64,000 nt of DNA from Brachybacterium kimchii (GTDB lineage Bacteria; Actinomycetota; Actinomycetes; Actinomycetales; Dermabacteraceae): contig NZ_CP097218.1 of assembly GCF_023373525.1 (NCBI RefSeq), forward strand, positions 62,001 through 126,000, given 5' to 3'. Each line of letters starts with the position of its first letter. The first letter of the stretch is position 1. The position numbers and the translations under genes were made by a program. The notes under the pieces were generated by a model. That model was not told the DNA's origin. It did no database searches and saw only the letters and a program-made list of their open reading frames with translations. Of the stretch, positions 58,384 to 64,000 are shown piece after piece.

Positions 58384-59577
58384 ATGGCAAGCAGCAACCG
58401 CGCCGTCGTGTTCCAGAACGTCAAGGACATGCGCGTCGAGACCCTCGACTTCCCGAAGCTCGAGATGCCGAACGGCAAGAGCGCCCCGCACGGCGTCATC
58501 CTCAAGATCGTCGCCACCAACATCTGCGGCTCCGACCTGCACATCTACCGCGGTTCCTTCCCCGTCCCCCAGGGCATGGTGATGGGGCACGAGATGACCG
58601 GCGAGGTCGTCGAGATCGGCCCCGACGTCGAGTTCCTCTCCGAAGGCGACCTGGTCTCGGTTCCCTTCAACGTCGCCTGCGGCCGATGCCGCAACTGTCG
58701 TGCCCGCCACACCGAGGCGTGCGAGACCGTGAACCCCGACGTGTCCTGCGGCGCCTACGGGTTCAACCTGGGCGATTTCCAGGGTGGGCAGGCGGAGTAC
58801 CTGTTCGTCCCCTACGCCGACTTCCAGCTGCTCCGCTTCCCGGACAAGGACCAGGCCATGGAGAAGATCCGTGACCTCGCCCTTCTCTCGGACATCCTGC
58901 CCACCGCGTTCCACGGCCTCATGGAGGCCGGGGCCAAGCCCGGCTCCACCGTCTACATCGCCGGCGCCGGACCTGTGGGACGCTGCGGCGCCGCGGCGGC
59001 CCGTCTCCTGGGCGCTTCCTGCATCATCGTCGGTGACTACCACCAGGACCGGCTGGACCTGATGAAGAACAACGGCTGCGAGACCATCGACCTGAACCAG
59101 GACGTGCCGCTGACCGATCAGATCGAGGCCATCCTCGGCGAGCCCATGGTGGACTGCGCCGTCGACTACGTCGGCAACGAAGCCCACGGGATCGGCCGCG
59201 AAGCCGATGACATGAACCCCGCCCACGCCATCAACCAGGTCATCGACGCCACCCGCGCAGGCGGCGCCACCGGCATCGTCGGCGTCTACGGCCCCGACCC
59301 GCTGGCCTCCTCCAAGGCCGAGCAGGAGGGCACCTACCCGATCGACTTCGGCAAGGCGTGGATCAAGTCTCCTCGGATCTCCGGCGGCCAGGCCCCGATC
59401 ATGCACTACAACCGTGAGCTGATGATGTCGATCCTCTGGGACCGCATGCCCTACCTCAGCGACATGCTCAACACCAAGGTCATCAGCCTCGACGAGGCCC
59501 CCGACGCCTACGCGACGTTCGACACCGGTGTCTCGGAGAAGTTCATCATCGATCCCCACGGCATGATCCCCGCCTGA
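58384..59577 (+). CDS. fdhA: Zinc-dependent alcohol dehydrogenase, glutathione-independent formaldehyde dehydrogenase type
   Basis: A 397-residue medium-chain dehydrogenase. The catalytic zinc ligands lie in NICGSDLHIYRG and MGHEMTGEVVEIG, the structural zinc Cys cluster in ACGRCRNCRARHTEAC, and the NAD site in IAGAGPVGRCGAAAARLLG. The long insert near DMNPAHAINQVIDATR and the ending match Pseudomonas putida-type formaldehyde dehydrogenases, which need no thiol cofactor. It converges on the hxlBA operon, so both probably serve formaldehyde removal. GGAGGAG precedes the ATG. Confidence 0.9.
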   Translation: MASSNRAVVFQNVKDMRVETLDFPKLEMPNGKSAPHGVILKIVATNICGSDLHIYRGSFPVPQGMVMGHEMTGEVVEIGPDVEFLSEGDLVSVPFNVACGRCRNCRARHTEACETVNPDVSCGAYGFNLGDFQGGQAEYLFVPYADFQLLRFPDKDQAMEKIRDLALLSDILPTAFHGLMEAGAKPGSTVYIAGAGPVGRCGAAAARLLGASCIIVGDYHQDRLDLMKNNGCETIDLNQDVPLTDQIEAILGEPMVDCAVDYVGNEAHGIGREADDMNPAHAINQVIDATRAGGATGIVGVYGPDPLASSKAEQEGTYPIDFGKAWIKSPRISGGQAPIMHYNRELMMSILWDRMPYLSDMLNTKVISLDEAPDAYATFDTGVSEKFIIDPHGMIPA

Positions 59578-59595
59578 TCCCGGGCCGTCATGCAC

Positions 59596-59635
59596 CCGGC
59601 CCGCGATCGTCGCTCCAGCGGCGGTCGCGGGCCGG
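59596..59635 (+). terminator. Hairpin after fdhA
   Basis: CCGGCCCGCGA at 59596-59606 pairs with TCGCGGGCCGG at 59625-59635. A short GTTCTGTG follows rather than a U-tract. Confidence 0.65.
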
Positions 59636-60193
59636 TTCTGTGCACGGATCCTTCGCCGATCCCGTCCCGGACGATGCCCGGGCGCGGGTCCGGGGAAGGT
59701 GGGGCCGGCATGCCGGAGCTCAGCGGCGGTGACGAGTGCGCAGGGGCGTGATCGGGGGAGACGGGGGCAGGTCGCTGCGACGCTCCTGACGCCCCTCACC
59801 TCTCGATCCGGATCGCCTCGCAGGGCGAGGGGGACGATCACTTGTGCCAGGGCCGCCGGGCCGCGCACATCGCGGAGGGACCGGTGTCACCGGCGCCGGT
59901 CCTGGCGGGGAGCTCCAGCGGGGGTGTCACGCGGACGAGCGCCGGTCCACCACGGGGGCCGGCGCGGAGAAGGTCCGAGGGGGCCGCAGCGACATCGCCC
60001 ACGGCGGGGCCGTCGGGATGCGCCGCGGCGCCGCCCGGCGCCGGCCGGGCACGCCCTGCGGCGAGGAGGATCACGTGGCGCTCTGCGCCACGCGGGGATC
60101 GACTGCGGCATCAGTCCACCGCATCCGGTGGGAGGGGACAGGGTCCGGGCGTGCCGTCACCTGCCCCTCACCACGGGATGCGGTGGGCGATGG
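59636..60193. other. Gene-free region between convergent fdhA and hxlA
   Basis: About 560 bases in which no gene is convincing. Open frames here lack conserved motifs and ribosome-binding sites. It is unusually long for a convergent gap and may hold a decayed gene. Confidence 0.45.
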
Positions 60194-60817
60194 TCACCGG
60201 ATGGCGGAGCGGATGGCGGCGGCCGCGGCGGCGACGTCCGATGCGCTGTAGATGGCGCTGCCCGCGACGGCCACGTCTGCTCCCGCCTGCTGGACGGCCT
60301 CGACAGAGTCCGCACTGACGCCGCCGGCGACGGAGAACGGGACCTCGGCGGCCTCGCCGGCGGCGAGCAGGGCGTCGAGGCTGTAGCCGTCCTCCGCCTG
60401 CTCGTCGAGGCCGGCGTGCATCTCCACGAAGACGGCGCCGAGGGCGACGACCTCCCGGGCCCGTGCGGCCTTGTCGGACACGCCGATCAGATCGACGACG
60501 ACGCCCTTGCCGTGCTTGGTCGCCGCGGCGACCGCTCCGGCGATCGTGCTGTCACCGGCGACGCCGAGCACGGTGACCAGATCCGCTCCGGCAGCGAAGG
60601 TGATGTCAGCTTCCAGCTCGCCGGCATCCATGGTCTTGAGATCGGCGAAGACGGTCTTGTCGGGGTGGGCGGCCTTGACCGCCGTGATCGCCGCGAGGCC
60701 CTCGCTCTTGATCAGAGGGGTGCCGAGCTCGAGGATGTCGACGTAGGGGGCGGCCTTCGCGGCCAGGTCGAGGGCGGACTCGGTGGTCAGGGTGTCCATG
60801 GCGAACTGCAGTCGCAT
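60194..60817 (-). CDS. hxlA: 3-hexulose-6-phosphate synthase
   Basis: Condenses formaldehyde with ribulose-5-phosphate, the first step of the ribulose monophosphate pathway. The 207-residue TIM-barrel protein has QFAMDTLTTESALDLA, ELGTPLIKSEG, FADLKTMDAGELEAD with the catalytic Asp-Lys-Asp, and VAGGVSADSVEA, all typical of the OMP decarboxylase-like family. It lies 53 bases after hxlB on the same strand. The pathway can fix formaldehyde for detoxification or supply ribulose phosphate. Confidence 0.95.
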   Translation of the reverse strand: MRLQFAMDTLTTESALDLAAKAAPYVDILELGTPLIKSEGLAAITAVKAAHPDKTVFADLKTMDAGELEADITFAAGADLVTVLGVAGDSTIAGAVAAATKHGKGVVVDLIGVSDKAARAREVVALGAVFVEMHAGLDEQAEDGYSLDALLAAGEAAEVPFSVAGGVSADSVEAVQQAGADVAVAGSAIYSASDVAAAAAAIRSAIR

Positions 60818-60870
60818 GTCAGGGTGTCTCTTTCTTGTGGTGGTGTCGATGGTGGAACGGGGAAGAAAGG

Positions 60871-61443
60871 TCATTCGAGGTTGGCATGACGGGGCCAGAG
60901 TGCATCCGCGCTCTGTCCGCTCTTCTGCCACAGGACGTCGAAGAGAGCGTCGCCGACGAGGACGAGGAGCTGCTCGAAGAGGCTGCCGGCGTACTGGGCC
61001 GACTGCTGTTCGGACCGGTCCGTCTTCGTCGCCGCCCGGATGACCAGGACGGCGTGGGACAGCTGAGCAAGCGGTGACTCGGGGTCGGTCGTGATCCCGA
61101 TGACGCGGGCACCGACGGATCGCGCCGTCTCAGCCGCGCTCACCACCCCCGAGGTCGTGCCGGAACCGCTGGCGGTCAGGAGCAGGTCGCCCTCTCCGAT
61201 CGCAGGGGTCGTCGTCTCACCGACGACGTGGACCTGCAGCCCGAGGTGCATGAGGCGCATGGCCGTCATCTGCAGCGCGAGCCCGGACCGTCCAGCCCCG
61301 TGGACGAAGACTCGCCGGGCGTCCGCTGTCAGCTCGACGGCGGCCGCGAGCGCGGGCGCGTCGGGAAGGGCAGCTGCCCCCTCGATCTCGTTGACGATCC
61401 GCGTCAGCGAATCCTGGATACCTCGTTCTTCCATGTCGACCAT
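60871..61443 (-). CDS. hxlB: 6-phospho-3-hexuloisomerase
   Basis: Isomerises hexulose-6-phosphate to fructose-6-phosphate, following HxlA. The 190-residue SIS-domain protein has VFVHGAGRSGLALQMTAMRLMHLG, ASGSGTTSGVVSAA and IGITTDPESPLA. It precedes hxlA in the operon. The first ATG (61443) is listed; an internal ATG at 61434 is equally possible since neither has a clear ribosome-binding site. The regulator gene is divergent, 92 bases away. Confidence 0.93.
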   Translation of the reverse strand: MVDMEERGIQDSLTRIVNEIEGAAALPDAPALAAAVELTADARRVFVHGAGRSGLALQMTAMRLMHLGLQVHVVGETTTPAIGEGDLLLTASGSGTTSGVVSAAETARSVGARVIGITTDPESPLAQLSHAVLVIRAATKTDRSEQQSAQYAGSLFEQLLVLVGDALFDVLWQKSGQSADALWPRHANLE

Positions 61444-61523
61444 CTTGGGCCGGTCCGCGGCGGTCCACTGCTGCCCGATGAGCGGGGCGCCCCCTTCGAT
61501 CGGGTGGGCCTCCCGGATCGAGT

Positions 61524-61529
61524 TAGAGT
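61524..61529 (+). promoter_or_regulatory. Candidate leaderless -10 box (TAGAGT) for the LuxR-type regulator
   Basis: TAGAGT ends six bases before the GTG at 61536. The gap AGGGGA is too close to act as a normal ribosome-binding site. The same 92-base region must hold the hxlB promoter. Confidence 0.45.
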
Positions 61530-61535
61530 AGGGGA

Positions 61536-62387
61536 GTGAGCGACCTCCCGACCCCGCTGGAACGTGCCCGCTCCCTGTCGCGGGACCGTGCCCTGACCGA
61601 GCAGGCCGATCAGCATGCGATCACCCTCGAATCGATCCTTGCCGTGCTCCGCTCCGGCCGACTCGCGGATGCGGCCGCGCGCAGGGAGGCCACGGAGATC
61701 GCCTCCTCCGCGCTCATCCGTGCTCGTTCGGTCCATGCGCAGCAGGAGAGCGTGCTCGAGCCGGTAGCCGAGGCATTCTCGCGCCTGCGCACCGAACTGC
61801 GTCCTCTGATCCGCTCCGGGCCGCTGCACGTCCAGTTCGCCGAGCCTCCTGCGCGAGGGCGGGCGCTGCCGGGCCCGGTCGCTCGGGAGGCCCGCGCCAT
61901 CTCCCGCACAGCAATGCTCTCGCTCATGGACCGCGCGGACGCCGCACGCGCCCGGATCGGCTGGGACTGCGATGGCCGCCACCTGCTGATGGAGGTCCGT
62001 GACGACGGGGGAACCGCGGTGACGGCGCACGACGACTCCTTGCGTCCGATCGTGGAGCGAGTGGTGGCGCTCGACGGAACAATGGACGTGGAGACGACCC
62101 CGGGCTGGGGGACGACGCTGCGGATCGAGATTCCACTGGACCCACCCAGCGCAGCGCTCACCGTGGAGGGCGCCGAGGAGCTCACCGACCGCGAGAAGCA
62201 GGTGCTGCGCCTGGTCGCGACCGGGATCTCGAACCAGCGCATCGGCGACCAGCTCGGGATCACGGCCAACACGGTGAAATACCACGTGGCCAACCTGCTG
62301 CGGAAATACGGCGCCCGCACGCGCGCCGAACTCGCAAGCATCGCTCACTCCCATGATGCGCACTCTCCGAGCGCCCAGACTCGATAG
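61536..62387 (+). CDS. LuxR-type HTH regulator with an ATPase-like N-terminal domain
   Basis: A 283-residue regulator. The N-terminal 200 residues include GRHLLMEVRDDGG and TPGWGTTLRIEIPL, which resemble the G boxes of histidine-kinase ATPase domains, but the N box and an obvious phosphorylated His are missing. The C-terminus is a GerE/LuxR helix-turn-helix: ELTDREKQVLRLVATGISNQRIGDQL and ANTVKYHVANLLRKYGARTRAEL. It diverges from hxlBA, so control of the formaldehyde pathway is likely. The signal is unknown. Confidence 0.88.
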   Translation: MSDLPTPLERARSLSRDRALTEQADQHAITLESILAVLRSGRLADAAARREATEIASSALIRARSVHAQQESVLEPVAEAFSRLRTELRPLIRSGPLHVQFAEPPARGRALPGPVAREARAISRTAMLSLMDRADAARARIGWDCDGRHLLMEVRDDGGTAVTAHDDSLRPIVERVVALDGTMDVETTPGWGTTLRIEIPLDPPSAALTVEGAEELTDREKQVLRLVATGISNQRIGDQLGITANTVKYHVANLLRKYGARTRAELASIAHSHDAHSPSAQTR

Positions 62388-62711
62388 CGGGCCTCGGTCC
62401 GGACGGTGACTGCGGTGCCCCGACCTGGCACCCGGCGCGGCAGATCCCACCATCGCCGGTCGGCCGGCACTGCGAGCGGTGGCGTACCCGCAGCATGGGC
62501 GTGGGTCCGGGCTGTCGAGCGAAGGTGACCACCAGCGGACATGGTGCGCATCCTTCTGGGCCGCCCATCGGCCACGCCAGAAGAGTCACCTATCCGTGCG
62601 GCGGTCCCCCTTCTCAGGCCTTGAGCACGCGGCACCGACATTCTGCCGACCAACCCCTGGGCGCGCCTCGGGGCCGGGCCGAGGCACACTCCGGGTGGGC
62701 GGGCACGAGGC
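62388..62711. other. Gene-free region
   Basis: About 320 bases between the regulator and the oleate hydratase fragment. I see no gene, repeat or clear hairpin. Confidence 0.4.
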
Positions 62712-63030
62712 TCAGATCAGGCCGTGCTCCTCGAGGAGCTGACCGATCTCTCCGTGCTCGAGCCTGTCGCGCAGGTAGCTGCGCAGCGCGGCCGGGCCGG
62801 GGATCTCCACCTTCTTGCCGTCGCGCATGCGCGCCGAGGCCTCGAGGAGGTCGCGCACGTCGTACGTGGAGCCCCAGGTCTCCGGCACGCCGCGCCCCAC
62901 GTCGAGGAGCTCGTAGACGGCCTCCATGCCGGTGCGCACCGAGTACTCGGTGGTGAAGATCGTGTCGCGGCCGGTCTCCGCGAACTGCCCGAGGAACGCG
63001 AAGTTCTCGGCGCCCTCCGGGACGACCCGA
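62712..63030 (-). pseudogene. ohyA: Oleate hydratase remnant (C-terminal about 105 codons)
   Basis: The frame reads VVPEGAENFAFLGQFAETG, FTTEYSVRTGMEAVYELL and ends IGQLLEEHGLI, matching the C-terminus of oleate hydratases (myosin-cross-reactive antigens), which add water to unsaturated fatty acids. The FAD-binding N-terminal three quarters of the enzyme are missing. The 5' side is joined near 63030 to an unrelated membrane-protein fragment in another frame, so no functional hydratase is made. Confidence 0.8.
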
Positions 63031-63208
63031 GGCCGATCCCCAGCGTGGCGCCGCCGAAGTCTCGCGCATAGTGCTCGCTGAACGGGGGCGTCAGGTCCAC
63101 GGTCGGGAAGTGCCGGTAGAAGCTCGCGGGCACCAGCGCGTTCGATCCCCCGACGACGAGCTCGTCGAGGAACAGGATCGCCAGAGCCAGGCGGATGACG
63201 ACGTTCAC
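63031..63208 (-). pseudogene. Truncated membrane-protein gene fused to the ohyA remnant
   Basis: GTG at 63208 opens NVVIRLALAILFLDELVVGG, SNALVPASFYRHFPTVDLTP and ARDFGGATLGIGL, the start of a small multi-helix membrane protein of unknown function. The frame then runs into the oleate hydratase sequence out of phase. It is the 5' end of a second gene left by a deletion. Confidence 0.65.
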
Positions 63209-63415
63209 GGGGAATCCTCTCGATGCGTTGAGGGCCGGCGGGCCGGCCCGAGCATTGCGACGGATGCGCGGCTCACCCCCAGGACCGCGCGGCGGCTCGC
63301 GATGTGAGGACGGATGCCGGCCCGCGTCGGCCCGTCGCGGCGCCGCCTCACACAGGCGGCTCGTTCCCGGTCGTAGGGGCAGGGGACGGAGCGGCCGTCC
63401 CGAGAGGAGAGCACC

Positions 63416-63814
63416 ATGGACGCACCCACCCCGGACATCCGACTGCTGGACCAGGCCCGCGTCGCCGGCGGCGTCGGACCGGCCCACGTGATGACCGTGA
63501 GCATGACGCTGGAGCCGGGATCGCCCGGTTCGCCGCCGCACCGTCATTCCGGCCCCGTCTTCGGCTACCTCCTCGAGGGCGAGCTCGTCTTCGAGCTCGA
63601 GGGAGAGCCGGAGCGCATCATCCGCACCGGCGAGGCCTTCTGGGAGCCCGGTGGCGACCTCATCCACTACCAGGCCGCGAACCACCTCGCCGAGGCCCCG
63701 ACCACGTTCATCGCCGTGATGGTCTGCGCCCCCGGCGAGGAGATGATGACGTTCGTGAGCGAACAGGAGCTCGCCGAGCGCGCGCATCTGCGCCATCCCC
63801 GCTCCGGAGGCTGA
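63416..63814 (+). CDS. Small cupin-domain protein
   Basis: A 132-residue single cupin. The metal-binding motif PPHRHSGPVFGYLLEGELVFELEGE carries the two His and the Glu-like positions; a second motif is GEAFWEPGGDLIHYQAAN with the third His. No leader peptide is present. Cupins of this size are varied (dioxygenases, isomerases, sensors), so the role is open. GAGAGGAGAG precedes the ATG. Confidence 0.88.
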   Translation: MDAPTPDIRLLDQARVAGGVGPAHVMTVSMTLEPGSPGSPPHRHSGPVFGYLLEGELVFELEGEPERIIRTGEAFWEPGGDLIHYQAANHLAEAPTTFIAVMVCAPGEEMMTFVSEQELAERAHLRHPRSGG

Positions 63815-63901
63815 ACAGGCGGCAGGGCAGGGGCACGGGCGGATCCGCCCCCGCCCCTACCGCGTGCAGAACCCTCCGGACACTCCGGGGAGAGAAAGCG
63901 A

Positions 63902-64000
63902 TCAGCTCTGACGGAGGGCGAGCCACTGCGCGAAGGTCATCTCACCGCGCCGAGTCCCCGGCGTCGGGAGCAGCGACCCGTCGCGCATCCCGCGACCCCA
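63902..64000 (-). CDS. Partial gene at the right edge, C-terminal 32 codons
   Basis: The minus-strand frame reads WGRGMRDGSLLPTPGTRRGE and MTFAQWLALRQS before a TGA at 63902. This looks like a genuine protein end by codon use, but I do not recognise the family. The rest lies beyond the window. Confidence 0.45.
   Translation of the reverse strand, partial: WGRGMRDGSLLPTPGTRRGEMTFAQWLALRQS

Noticed and set aside
59636-60193. Open frames of 130-160 codons between fdhA and hxlA.
   Set aside because: They lack ribosome-binding sites and conserved motifs and have the Arg/Gly/Pro composition of random frames in high-GC DNA.
62712-62939. A 75-residue standalone protein starting at 62939.
   Set aside because: Its frame continues upstream into clear oleate hydratase sequence, so it is the tail of a truncated gene rather than a small protein.

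Overview
The window comes from a high-GC actinobacterium. It encodes Mca (mycothiol S-conjugate amidase), a PIN-PhoH protein, DUF4307 and DUF4245 proteins and GTG starts, and its core gene order matches the Mycobacterium tuberculosis Rv1080c-Rv1112 block (greA, DUF4307, mca, small membrane protein, TrhA-like protein, short isoprenyl transferase, phoH2, fumC, DUF4245, xseB/xseA, ychF). Composition and gene content suggest Micrococcales, perhaps a Brachybacterium-like organism; the genus is a guess.

Layout. (1) 1-9.8 kb: a minus-strand non-ribosomal peptide synthetase, cut by the left edge, with three C-A-T modules. Their adenylation pockets read almost identically, and a small secreted peptide gene precedes it. 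(2) 10-23.6 kb: a SNF2/SWIM helicase, glmM, coaA and glmS (amino-sugar and CoA supply), then a tightly overlapping operon acpS-nnr-alr-tsaE-tsaB-rimI. (3) 23.6-45.3 kb: an ABC exporter pair, an AI-2E-family permease, and the conserved greA to xseA block, followed by an APC permease with a UspA protein, rmuC, an HxlR regulator with its divergent oxidoreductase, and DoxX. (4) 45.5-53.6 kb: ychF and an accessory island. (5) 54-64 kb: an ABM monooxygenase with a DJ-1/PfpI protein, a UvrA-like ATPase, a formaldehyde module (fdhA, hxlB-hxlA and a LuxR-type regulator), a broken oleate hydratase fused to a membrane-protein remnant, a cupin, and a partial gene at the right edge.

The most unusual region is 46.58-51.65 kb. 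The normal YchF C-terminus (VEFRFNV) is missing from ychF, which now ends in a different tail. Versions of that lost 3' end recur after each accessory unit, at 48424-48456, 49428-49460, 50340-50372 and 51537-51569, with a decayed copy near 51623-51643. Between them lie an OLD-like ATPase, a higA plus P-loop kinase unit, a yefM-yoeB unit and a higA plus acetyltransferase unit. Removing everything between the core in ychF and any intact downstream copy rebuilds a canonical YchF end. I read this as serial, non-autonomous insertion of cassettes into the ychF 3' end. The newest cassette is translationally coupled to the ychF stop codon, and no recombinase is visible locally. An intact IS3-family element and an IS110-family remnant close the island.

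Several genes have a TANNNT-like -10 box 6-8 bases before the start codon and no good ribosome-binding site, consistent with leaderless transcripts. Long GC-rich hairpins, mostly without U-tracts, separate convergent genes.
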